A DNA stretch of 64,000 bases, taken from Chryseobacterium pennae. GTDB lineage: Bacteria > Bacteroidota > Bacteroidia > Flavobacteriales > Weeksellaceae. The first letter of the stretch is position 1. Every line of letters starts with the position of its first letter. The translations under genes were made by a program, and so were the position numbers. Positions 8,302 to 16,490 of this stretch are shown here, piece by piece. The notes beneath the pieces were generated by a model. That model did no database searches, was not told where the DNA came from, and saw only the letters and a list, made by a program, of their open reading frames with translations. The stretch lies in NCBI RefSeq assembly GCF_003385515.1, contig NZ_QNVT01000003.1, forward strand, positions 213,211-277,210. The letters run 5' to 3'.

Positions 8302-9912
8302 TTATATCTTTTGGGCTGGATTTTTTAAGCGATCTATAAAGTAGGAGGGAGTAACTCCTGTTTCTTTCTTGAAAACCGTTATAAAAGCCTGATGAGATGC
8401 GAATCCACATTCTTCTGCCAGATAACTGATTTTATATTCTCTGTACTGAGCATCTTCATAAAGTTTACGTGTGATGTACTCTATCCTTAATCCGTTGATA
8501 TAGTTACTGAAAGATTTTCCTCTGTGAATTTTTATAATTTCTGTAAGGTATCTTTGGTTGGTATTTAAAGCATGGGCAAGCGAGCTTAAGCTGACGCTTT
8601 TCTTCAGATATCTGTCTGAGTTTTCAAATTTTTCCAGTCTGATAAGTATTGATTTAAGTGTTTCTTCAGAAATTTGTATAGGAACAGATGCTCTTTTCTC
8701 TTCTTCGGTATCATTTTTAGGAGATGTCCAGTTGTGCATACCTTTGAGTTTATCAAGTAATTTTTGGTATTTTCTTTTATCCTGATTTTTTTTCTTTTTT
8801 AGATACAGCGAACCTGTTAATAGGATAGTAATGATAGATACAACAGCTAAGATGATAATATTACGGGTGTTATTTCGATAGTTTTTTTCTTTTTGTGAAG
8901 TAATTTTTACAAGGGTATTTCCAGCTTCTTTTTTTTGTGTCAGTGCAATACTGTCGGAAAGATTAGAATACAGCTTTGAGTATTTCAGGGCAGAATCTTT
9001 ATCTTTTATTACTTCATAAGAATTGGCCAGTATCATATAAGAAATCTGTCTTTCTCCTATCTGTTGGGATTGTTTTTCAAACTGTAAAGCATTGGTAGCA
9101 TATTGTATGGCCTTTTCTGGTTGCTGTTGATTATCATAGAACCTTCCTAATGAGTTCAGTACGAATAGTAGATTAGTCGAATTGGTAAGATTTCTCTCTT
9201 CAAGAATTTTTAAAGATTTCAGAAGGTATTGTTCTGCTAACTGAGGTTGCTGAGGAGTGTAAACTCCCGTATAAAACATTCCCATATTCATATAGATACG
9301 GGAAATCTGATAATATTTGGAAGCCGGAAACGGAAGATCACTATCATTTTCCTGTACGGATTCTATTTCATGCAGGCTTTTATTAAGGTACGCCACCATA
9401 GTATCCTGTGGAGCTTTGGTTGTTTCATAATAGTTGAGCAAATTTTGGTAGGTACGGTAAAGTCTGTAGTGTTGCTGTTTGTTCTTGTAATAAATAATAG
9501 CTTTTTGTAGTTCATGATAGGCTTCATCATTAAAACCAAGGTCTAAATAAGCACTGCCTCTGAATTCATGAACTTGGGCTATGACTTCATTATCTTCTAG
9601 TTCTTTAGCTAACTTTTCGGTTTTATAACTGTATTCTAAGCTTTTTTTAGGATTTTCTGCAAAGTTGAGATAATTGGCCATCAGATATTTACTGCTGATC
9701 ATCAGTCCTTTTTTATATTCTGAGGTTTCAGCTCTTTTCTCAATATCTTCATAAAAGGTGATGATCTTTTTCGTATCCCTATTTGGGAGTCTTGAATCTG
9801 ACATTGTTTTAGCTTGTTCAAGCATTCTGTCAATTTCCTTTTCCTTACTACTATGGTCGTTGGTGCATGCTAGTATAATGGAGAGTAAGGAAAGAAATAA
9901 AAGTTTTTTCAT
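8302..9912 (-). CDS. Membrane-anchored TPR protein with C-terminal AraC-type DNA-binding domain
   Basis: 536 residues. The N-terminus is a lipoprotein-like signal (SIILAC). Residues about 30-330 are tetratricopeptide-like helical repeats (for example EQYLLKSLKILEERNL and KAIQYATNALQFEKQ). One TM helix at about 347-368 is followed by a Lys-rich linker, then an AraC-type double helix-turn-helix at about 440-530 with the family motif (ISYLAEECGFASHQAFITVF). The extracytoplasmic TPR part presumably senses a signal and the cytoplasmic part binds DNA, a one-component membrane sensor common in Flavobacteriia. Target genes cannot be read from the sequence. A TAnnTTTG box lies about 130 bases upstream. 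Confidence 0.88.
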   Translation of the reverse strand: MKKLLFLSLLSIILACTNDHSSKEKEIDRMLEQAKTMSDSRLPNRDTKKIITFYEDIEKRAETSEYKKGLMISSKYLMANYLNFAENPKKSLEYSYKTEKLAKELEDNEVIAQVHEFRGSAYLDLGFNDEAYHELQKAIIYYKNKQQHYRLYRTYQNLLNYYETTKAPQDTMVAYLNKSLHEIESVQENDSDLPFPASKYYQISRIYMNMGMFYTGVYTPQQPQLAEQYLLKSLKILEERNLTNSTNLLFVLNSLGRFYDNQQQPEKAIQYATNALQFEKQSQQIGERQISYMILANSYEVIKDKDSALKYSKLYSNLSDSIALTQKKEAGNTLVKITSQKEKNYRNNTRNIIILAVVSIITILLTGSLYLKKKKNQDKRKYQKLLDKLKGMHNWTSPKNDTEEEKRASVPIQISEETLKSILIRLEKFENSDRYLKKSVSLSSLAHALNTNQRYLTEIIKIHRGKSFSNYINGLRIEYITRKLYEDAQYREYKISYLAEECGFASHQAFITVFKKETGVTPSYFIDRLKNPAQKI

Positions 9913-10408
9913 GTTTTTTGATTAAAATAAATTAGGGAATCCCCGACCTTTTTTAAGGTAAGGTGTTTTTAATGTTGAATGAAAATTATTTTTACTCTTT
10001 TTCGGTTAAAATAACATTGTTCTTTTTCTATTCGTTCATGGCAAAGATAAAGATTTCATTTCCCTGTTCTTGTTATAAATCAATATTTTAGAGTTAATCT
10101 TTTCCAAAATTAGTAAATATGTAATATGAATTAGATTGTTGATTTTCAGATGTTATTTTTTGTAAAACGATGATTTGTATGATGGAGACTTTTTAAAGAT
10201 TTTATTACTTAAATATCAGTGTTTAATTCCAAATTTTTGAATACATATTGTTGTAGGTGTTGAGGTAGACTTCCTATTATTGCATTGAAATTTTTGAATT
10301 ATTATTGGATAACATCAATGAAAATCTATTCCCGACTATGGTTTTTTTATCCAATTTTAGTTAATCATTTCGAAATGAAATTTCAACTTATTTTAAAATA
10401 ACACACAG
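9913..10408. other. 496-base intergenic region between divergent genes
   Basis: AT-rich, no gene seen on either strand. It holds the leader of the AraC-type gene (candidate -7 box at 10042-10049) and must also hold the promoter for the secreted protein gene at 10409. I see no clear TAnnTTTG for the latter. Just before 10409 the sequence AACACACAGATGAAAA is shared with the leader of the next gene at 11458. Confidence 0.5.
10042..10049 (-). promoter_or_regulatory. Candidate -7 promoter box for the TPR/AraC gene
   Basis: Minus-strand TATCTTTG, a full match to TAnnTTTG. It would give a 5' leader of roughly 120 bases before the ATG at 9912. No -33 TTG at the right distance. Confidence 0.4.
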
Positions 10409-11416
10409 ATGAAAAAAAAGACATTGCTCACAGCCTCCCTCATTCCTTCCTTATTCCTTTCTCAGGTTGGCATCAGCACTCCTAATCCCACAGAAGTTCT
10501 TGATGTAAACGGCATTGAACGGATAAGAGAGCTTCCTAAACATAATACTGATAACACTATTTTCACAAAACCGGACGGAACAAAATCAGAAAACAAAGAT
10601 CAGCCTTTTAAGGCAACAAAAATGGTGGTTGCGGATGCTAACGGAGTATTAGGTTACGCCGACTGGAATCCGAACACTACACCAGATAATTCTAAAAAGA
10701 GAATAACAATCGGTTATTGGGCAGGATTATGGGACAATAATTATTATGCTGTTGGGGCGCCAGGTTTTCCAACTTTTAATTCCCAGCTTCAAAGCAAATT
10801 TAATTATGGACCTAATGGAACATATAATAAAATTGATGGGATAGATTTTCAGGAATTTGAAACTATACGGCTAGATATGTATACTGCAGCACAGTTGAAA
10901 AACTTTGTTGATGTTTTTTGTATAGGATTAAAGGTTGGTGAAGATATAAGTATTGAAAATGCCACTAAAATAAAAGATTTTGTTGATTTGGGTGGAGTTG
11001 CTATAGTGCTTCTTGATAGAGGACGTAATAAAACAGCTCTTCAGGCATTCGGAATCTCAGGAAACGTTTTAAGTGCTCCTATATATGCTTATCCATTATC
11101 TGGAAGTATTGGTACTTCAGGGGTTTTCGGAAATACAGCTAGCAATGTTACGATTACAGGGAGTCAAACGGCTGGTTTGGTTTTAAATACTCAATTACCT
11201 TCAGGGGCAGAATTACTGGCGAGAGGGGGTAATAGCCAAACAGAATCATTAACTGATGCAGGAATCTGGACAGCAGGTACTGGAGGAAGAGCTATATTCT
11301 TTTGGGATGAGGGAGCCTTCAGGAATTCAAGTATTGCTGGAACTATTATAGATACAGATCAGGAAAAATATCTTCATAATCTTATGGCTTATCTATTAGA
11401 TAAATTAAACCTGTAA
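10409..11416 (+). CDS. Secreted protein with conserved N-terminal module, variable C-terminus (copy 1)
   Basis: 335 residues with a signal peptide ending near SLFLSQ (about 18). Residues about 19-87 form a module almost identical to that of the next gene (PNPTE.LDV.GIERIRELPKH then FTKPDGT and VADANG.LGY). The remaining 245 residues are different and contain a possible alpha/beta region (VDLGGVAIVLLDRG, then AIFFWDEGAF) reminiscent of the glutamine-amidotransferase-like fold of ThuA or DUF4350 proteins, without a catalytic triad that I can point to. Function unknown; presumably periplasmic or cell-surface. Confidence 0.8.
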   Translation: MKKKTLLTASLIPSLFLSQVGISTPNPTEVLDVNGIERIRELPKHNTDNTIFTKPDGTKSENKDQPFKATKMVVADANGVLGYADWNPNTTPDNSKKRITIGYWAGLWDNNYYAVGAPGFPTFNSQLQSKFNYGPNGTYNKIDGIDFQEFETIRLDMYTAAQLKNFVDVFCIGLKVGEDISIENATKIKDFVDLGGVAIVLLDRGRNKTALQAFGISGNVLSAPIYAYPLSGSIGTSGVFGNTASNVTITGSQTAGLVLNTQLPSGAELLARGGNSQTESLTDAGIWTAGTGGRAIFFWDEGAFRNSSIAGTIIDTDQEKYLHNLMAYLLDKLNL

Positions 11417-11457
11417 AATTTAATAACAAAATAAAAAAATTCCAAAACAACACACAG

Positions 11458-12207
11458 ATGAAAAGAAAATTTTTATTCGTAGCTTCCCTTATTCCTTCCT
11501 TATTTTTCTCTCAGGTAGGTGTCAACACATCTAATCCTACGGAAACTCTTGATGTAGCTGGTATTGAGAGGATAAGAGAACTTCCAAAACACAATACCAA
11601 CAATTCAATTTTTACAAAGCCTGATGGAACAAGGTCCGAAAGCAAAGATCAGGTTTTTACAGCTACTAAAACTCTGGTTGCAGATGCCAATGGTATTTTA
11701 GGATATATGGAAGGGTTACCAACAACTAATGATGGCGGAGGATTACCTATAGGACAAGCTATAGTCAGGATATATACTGTACCTGCTAATATAGCAATTG
11801 TAGGCTCTTTTAATTTGAAAAGCTATCTGATTGCTAATAACCTTCCGGCTTTACCTTCCATAGATGGATTGGAAATGAATATATCAGGTGTTCCAAGTAG
11901 ACCTTCATATTATGATCCCCGAATATATAATATATCCAATAGTTCTAAATTAGTAAGCTTTCAATCATTTGCAACGGTAGGAAATGAAAATAAAACTTCG
12001 CTTAATAATAACTTACTTCCCAACAATTATCTTCAGGTAGATGCTAATGAAATAGTCTTTTGGACAACTGCAAATGCAGAAGTAGAAACCACCAATCTAC
12101 AGGTACAGATTGATAGTACTACATACAGATGGTACGAATTCAAATGGTGGTGTATGGAAGTCACTGGTGAAAAGAAAATTTTTATGTCGGTAACCCGTAA
12201 GGCATAA
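11458..12207 (+). CDS. Secreted protein with conserved N-terminal module, variable C-terminus (copy 2)
   Basis: 249 residues. The signal peptide and first 87 residues closely match the preceding gene, including IERIRELPKHNT and FTKPDGTRSESKDQ, and the nucleotide leader before the ATG is the same. The C-terminal 160 residues are unrelated to copy 1 and I recognise no family. This gene and copy 1 (41 bases apart) look like a tandem duplication followed by replacement of the C-terminal part. Confidence 0.8.
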   Translation: MKRKFLFVASLIPSLFFSQVGVNTSNPTETLDVAGIERIRELPKHNTNNSIFTKPDGTRSESKDQVFTATKTLVADANGILGYMEGLPTTNDGGGLPIGQAIVRIYTVPANIAIVGSFNLKSYLIANNLPALPSIDGLEMNISGVPSRPSYYDPRIYNISNSSKLVSFQSFATVGNENKTSLNNNLLPNNYLQVDANEIVFWTTANAEVETTNLQVQIDSTTYRWYEFKWWCMEVTGEKKIFMSVTRKA

Positions 12208-12323
12208 GTTCAACTCTTTTTAATGTTAGAAATCAGTTTTTTTTATTGAATTTGATATACTATTTCTGAATATTTTTCAGTGAGAAGTTCGCTTATTCCT
12301 CAAAATATTTATAAATAATAACC

Positions 12324-13136
12324 ATGAAAAAACTCATCAATATAAAAGCGCTATTAGCGTTAGGTGCAATTCTGTTAAACCCAATATGGATATTCTCTGA
12401 AATCGGAATACATACACCTAACCCACAGGGAGTCTTCAATGTAGATGCAGGTAAGAATAACAATAGTTTGGATGAGCCTACAGCAATACAACAGTTGGAT
12501 GATTTTGTTGTAAACGCTTCAGGAAATGTAGGAATAGGGACAACAGTTCCTTCTAAAAAACTGGAAATTGTTACAGGCGGAACAGACATTGCTCCTGTTC
12601 CAGGAATTAAGCTTAATGATGGTTATCAAAAGCCTGATTATGTTTTGACCTCTGACGCAGATGGAGTTGGAATATGGAAAGCTCCTGCAGTGCTTATGAA
12701 GCAACTTAGCCTGTCAGGTACTTCTACTTTGGCGGAGAATATACCGGTTAGTAAATATGCAGGTGTCTATGTTGATCTTCCACTGGGAAGATGGGCTATT
12801 AATCTGGTAGTGGCAATGACTTTTTCCAATGCGGATGCTGCGTACAGTATTGGAAATCATTTTGTACGTTTTAGAGTTGAAGATGATACCAACGATCATG
12901 GCGTTGTGGGAACTGATGTTTCAAAAGATGCAGTAGAGCCCAGGCTGGCATCCGCATCATTTGGATTATCATAAAGATTAGGAGTATTGAATGGGATGTT
13001 GAGGGTTAATAATCTAAGTACAGGACCAAAACGCTATTATTTGTTCATAGATAATGCTGCTGGAGAACGAAGTGAAGTTAAACTTAATTTTACCTGGAAT
13101 GAAACCTATATCCTTTATTACCTTGTAACTAATTAA
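12324..13136 (+). pseudogene. Third secreted VGIGT-type protein, interrupted by an in-frame TAA
   Basis: The first 216 codons give a signal peptide (to about residue 26), IGIHTPNPQGVFNVDAG like its two neighbours, and a tail-fibre-type GNVGIGTTVPSKKLEI repeat. A TAA at 12972-12974 stops the frame, but the same frame continues for 53 more sensible codons (RLGVLNGMLRVNN to TYILYYLVTN) to a second TAA at 13134-13136. The simplest reading is a single-base nonsense change in a 270-codon gene, for example TAC to TAA. The shorter product (12324-12974) may still be made. Confidence 0.75.
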
Positions 13137-13317
13137 TCAGAAATCTGCATAAAATTAATTCTACCAGATCAGATTATAGAAGCTTGAGCCCTTTGCTGTC
13201 TAAATTATATTAAGATACTGATCCGGTACAATATATTAATGTTAAACAAAAGCATTAGAATACTGTAGGTTGTATATTATTCTGCAGTGTTTAAGTATGG
13301 CTTTTCAATTAATTTAA

Positions 13318-13737
13318 ATGAACAATCTTTTTAAAAATATAAACCTGGGATCATTAATAAAACAACGGGTTGATGAAACCCAAACAGAAATGTCCAGGAT
13401 CTGTAATTTTTTTAAATGCACAGAAGATGAAATAGAAAACATGTATCTTCAGGAAAACCTTACTACCAATACGGTTCTAAAGTGGAGTAAACTTTTAGAA
13501 TATGACTTTTTCAGGCTCTATTCACAGCATTTGATTTTATATTCTCCTCCCTCAGCAACAGTAAAAAATAAGCAATCTTCATTGCCTCATTTCAGAAAGA
13601 GTATTTATACTGCTGAAATAATAGATTTTATTGTAGAAATGGTGGATACAGGAGAAAAAAGCAGAACCCAGATCATGAAAGAATATAATATTCCCAAAAC
13701 AACACTCTATAAATGGATGGAAAAGTATAGAAAATAA
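13318..13737 (+). CDS. Small DNA-binding protein, transposase-type HTH at C-terminus
   Basis: 139 residues. The N-terminal half (ISRICNFFKCTEDEIE-like helices) resembles XRE-type regulators found in this genus. The C-terminal 45 residues hold a helix-turn-helix as in IS3-type OrfA proteins (SRTQIMKEYNIPKTTLYKWM). No transposase catalytic gene and no IS ends are visible nearby, so it is more likely a regulator or domesticated OrfA than part of a live element. It starts directly after a 181-base gap. Confidence 0.65.
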   Translation: MNNLFKNINLGSLIKQRVDETQTEMSRICNFFKCTEDEIENMYLQENLTTNTVLKWSKLLEYDFFRLYSQHLILYSPPSATVKNKQSSLPHFRKSIYTAEIIDFIVEMVDTGEKSRTQIMKEYNIPKTTLYKWMEKYRK

Positions 13738-13798
13738 CGAATCCTCGTATGATAGCAATACAATGTTGGGATGATTAGAAAATATAAAAAACACAAGT

Positions 13799-14116
13799 AT
13801 GAAAGAGTTTCTCCCTAATTATAAAAAAATCTATGTAGATATTCTGACTAAAAAATTTCCTCATAAGCATGAAGAATGTCAGGATCTTTTACAAAAGCAA
13901 AAATTGTCTGCCCTTGATATTATAGCACTCAATAAGAAGATATTCGGTAAGGATGAATATAATGTAAGCCGTAATCAGAAACATCGGTCTTATAAAGAAT
14001 CAGATATTCTGGAAATGCTGGATTACCAAAAAAAACACAAAATTAACGATAGCCAACTGGCAAAACATTTCAATCTGAGCCGTAATTCTGTAACGAAATG
14101 GAAAAGGATATTTTAA
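13799..14116 (+). CDS. Small DNA-binding protein with C-terminal HTH
   Basis: 105 residues with a basic C-terminal helix-turn-helix (DSQLAKHFNLSRNSVTKWK), the same kind as in the preceding gene, and a helical N-terminus of unknown role. It lies 61 bases after that gene and in the same orientation, so the two may act together. Family not recognised beyond the HTH. Confidence 0.6.
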   Translation: MKEFLPNYKKIYVDILTKKFPHKHEECQDLLQKQKLSALDIIALNKKIFGKDEYNVSRNQKHRSYKESDILEMLDYQKKHKINDSQLAKHFNLSRNSVTKWKRIF

Positions 14117-14190
14117 GTGCAATAGAAGACGTTTGATTTTTTTTGAAAGAGAGTGGATTTATCTGCTCTCTTTTTACAAAAAATTAAATC

Positions 14191-14553
14191 CTACTCTTTT
14201 TTCTTAGACTCTTTATGCTCCTTACCCCAAACTTCCAATTGGCTTAAGACAGGCAATAGTTTTTTCCCTATTTCTGATAATTCATATTCCACTTTGGGTG
14301 GAATCTCAGCATATACTGTTTTTACAATCAGATTTTCCTGTTCCATTTTTTTAAGCTGTAGCGTAAGCATTCTTTCGGAAATATTGGGAATTCTGTTTTT
14401 CAGTTCAAAAAACCTTAGTTTTTCCTGTTTGAGATGATAACAGATAGAAAGAATCCATCGGCCACTGATGAGATTCACGGCATAAATTTCAGAACAGCTG
14501 GATTCCAACGTTTTTTTATTCTCATTATTGGTGGATGATTCTTTAATACTCAT
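14191..14553 (-). CDS. HxlR-family winged-helix transcriptional regulator
   Basis: 120 residues from the ATG at 14553; the frame is open 13 codons farther, but the in-frame upstream start would run toward the operator. The HxlR signature is clear: a Cys near the N-terminus (SSCSEIYA), ISGRWILSICYHL, FFELKNRIPNISERMLTLQLK as recognition helix, and VEYELSEIGKKLLPVL in the wing and C-terminal helix. Many HxlR proteins sense electrophiles or oxidants through the N-terminal Cys and repress an adjacent detoxification operon. Here the divergent neighbours are an esterase and an isochorismatase-like hydrolase, with a palindrome between. Confidence 0.88.
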   Translation of the reverse strand: MSIKESSTNNENKKTLESSCSEIYAVNLISGRWILSICYHLKQEKLRFFELKNRIPNISERMLTLQLKKMEQENLIVKTVYAEIPPKVEYELSEIGKKLLPVLSQLEVWGKEHKESKKKE

Positions 14554-14593
14554 ACTAACATTTTTGTTCGTTCCATACAACCTATTGTACACT

Positions 14594-14607
14594 TGTACTA
14601 TAGTGCA
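14594..14607. promoter_or_regulatory. Candidate HxlR operator palindrome
   Basis: TGTACTATAGTGCA is a 14-bp near-palindrome (perfect over the central ACTATAGT, 12 of 14 overall) between the hxlR-type gene (start 14553) and the esterase gene (start 14701). Operators of HxlR proteins such as YodB/CatR are built on a TACT...AGTA core, which fits. Inference only. Confidence 0.4.
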
Positions 14608-14700
14608 CTGATGATTTAAATTTACAAATAAAACGGGAAATATAGGATGTATGTCCTGGTTTCATAAACTTTTATTATAGATTTTTTATATAGTAATATT

Positions 14701-15645
14701 ATGGATTTGAATAGAATTAATAAGGAGCTGAGGGCCAGTATAGAAAGTGTTCCTTATTCACTGGAGATCGATGAAAATATATTTTTGAATGCTCCGGAAA
14801 TAATACAGAAGGAAAGAATAGAATTTACCAAGGCTTATCCTGTTCAGCGGCCGGATCATATCAAGGTGAAGGATATTTTTATCCGAAGTTCGGTGGACGG
14901 TGAAGAAATACGGTTGCATATTTACCAATCTGAAGAATTTAAAAGGAATAATACTTTGATTTATTTTCATGGTGGGGGATATGTTTTTGGTTTGCCGGAA
15001 CAGGTAGACAGCCAAATGTTTGAAATGGCAGATGGATTAAAGGCAACAATTATATCTGTAGATTACAGATTAGCACCTCAATATCGTTTCCCTGTACCTG
15101 TTTTGGATAGTTTTGATGCCTTGAAATGGGTGATTGAAGAAGGTGAAAACCAGCTTGGAGTAAATGCTGAGCAGATTACCGTAATGGGAGCAAGTGCTGG
15201 AGGACATTTAGCTGCAGCAGTAGCTCAGATGGCTGCAGACCAGAATATTAATAATATAAAACACCAGTTTTTATTATATCCTGTTATCCATAATGGACTG
15301 GATACACCTTCTATGCAGGAGTTTACAGATTCTCCATTATGGAGCAGAAAATATGCTGAAATAGCATGGCAGCATTTTTTGGGTGAAGAAAATAGAGACA
15401 AAAGAGTAACTTATTCAGACCTTACTCATTATCGTAACTTTTCTGCGTTGCCTCAGACTACAATTGTAGCTTGTGAACTTGATCCCTTAAGAGATGAAGG
15501 GATTGAATTCTCCCAGCTTTTATATCAGGCAGGTGTTAGTACTGAGTTATGGGTGGTTCCCGGAGCGGTACATGTATTCGATCTCTTTGGCTGTCCTTTG
15601 ACTGATGAATATAAAAAGTTTTTAATGAGCAGGCTCTTTAAATAA
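14701..15645 (+). CDS. Alpha/beta hydrolase, HSL-type esterase
   Basis: 314 residues, cytoplasmic (no signal peptide). Oxyanion-hole motif HGGGYVFG (90-97), nucleophile elbow GASAGG (Ser165), acid Asp261 in ELDPLRDEG and His291 in GAVHVFD form the complete triad of hormone-sensitive-lipase-type carboxylesterases. It probably hydrolyses short-chain esters; the substrate is not evident. The gene is divergent from the HxlR regulator and 6 bases upstream of an isochorismatase-like gene, so it is likely an inducible detoxification operon. Confidence 0.9.
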   Translation: MDLNRINKELRASIESVPYSLEIDENIFLNAPEIIQKERIEFTKAYPVQRPDHIKVKDIFIRSSVDGEEIRLHIYQSEEFKRNNTLIYFHGGGYVFGLPEQVDSQMFEMADGLKATIISVDYRLAPQYRFPVPVLDSFDALKWVIEEGENQLGVNAEQITVMGASAGGHLAAAVAQMAADQNINNIKHQFLLYPVIHNGLDTPSMQEFTDSPLWSRKYAEIAWQHFLGEENRDKRVTYSDLTHYRNFSALPQTTIVACELDPLRDEGIEFSQLLYQAGVSTELWVVPGAVHVFDLFGCPLTDEYKKFLMSRLFK

Positions 15646-15651
15646 GAATAG

Positions 15652-16218
15652 ATGAAATTAAGAGATAAAAAACCGGCGTTGCTTCTTATTGATATTCAGA
15701 AAGGATTTCTTGATGAAAACTATTGGGGCGGAAACAGAAATAATAAAGACGCAGAAAAAATAAGCAGAAAAATACTGGAAAGATGGCGGGAATTGAATTT
15801 GCCTGTATTTCATGTCCGGCACAGTTCAGTAAATCCTCAATCTAAACTGCATGAATCTGATCCGGGATTTGAATTCAATGATAATGTCCTACCTCAAAAT
15901 GAGGAATGTATTATCACTAAAAATGTAAACAGTGCTTTTATAGGAACAGATTTAAAAGAAAAACTAGATTTTCAGAAAATAAATACGGTCGTTATTTTAG
16001 GAATTACCACAAATCATTGTGTTTCTACAACAACAAGGATGGCTGGGAACTTCGGATATGAAACCTATGTTATTTCAGATGCTACAGCAGCTTTTGACAG
16101 AATAGGAATACAGGGAGAAAAATATGATGCAGAACTGGTTCATCTCATGGCATTAGCCAATTTGAATGAAGAATTTGCAACTGTCCTGAATAGTGAAGAA
16201 TTATTTGAAGATTTGTAG
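15652..16218 (+). CDS. Isochorismatase-like cysteine hydrolase
   Basis: 188 residues with the D-K-C triad of this family: Asp14 in LLLIDIQKGF, Lys90 in ITKNVNSAF and Cys123 in GITTNHCVSTT, the last with its cis-peptide context. Members hydrolyse amides, nicotinamide or isochorismate; without biosynthetic neighbours the substrate stays open. Located 6 bases after the esterase gene and followed by a terminator. Confidence 0.9.
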   Translation: MKLRDKKPALLLIDIQKGFLDENYWGGNRNNKDAEKISRKILERWRELNLPVFHVRHSSVNPQSKLHESDPGFEFNDNVLPQNEECIITKNVNSAFIGTDLKEKLDFQKINTVVILGITTNHCVSTTTRMAGNFGYETYVISDATAAFDRIGIQGEKYDAELVHLMALANLNEEFATVLNSEELFEDL

Positions 16219-16245
16219 AAAAGAGTTAGAAGCATGAATATATTT

Positions 16246-16280
16246 AAACTGCTGTACGTGTATGGCAGTTTTTATTTTTT
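16246..16280 (+). terminator. Rho-independent terminator after the isochorismatase gene
   Basis: AAACTGC (16246-16252) pairs with GCAGTTT (16265-16271), 12-base loop, followed by a T-rich tail to 16280. Confidence 0.65.
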
Positions 16281-16384
16281 AGAAATGAAATCTTTTATCC
16301 TAAATATTTTTGTCAGGAATCATTTGTATTTAGCTTAGTTTTAAGATAATTTTATTTCACTCAATGGTCCTGAAATCTTTGTTA

Positions 16385-16392
16385 TATCTTTG
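16385..16392 (+). promoter_or_regulatory. Candidate -7 promoter box for the sensor kinase gene
   Basis: TATCTTTG matches TAnnTTTG. It would give a leader of about 90 bases before the TTG start at 16491. No good -33 TTG. Confidence 0.4.
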
Positions 16393-16490
16393 CAAACGAA
16401 TAATTTATCTACAGAGGTGATCTTAAAAATACAGGCTTTACTATAGCGTAATTAAGGTTTTCTGTGTACGAGAATAGAATGTAGAAGACC

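Noticed and set aside
13318..14116. Insertion sequence
   Set aside because: Two OrfA-like HTH proteins, but no DDE catalytic gene, terminal inverted repeats or target duplication.
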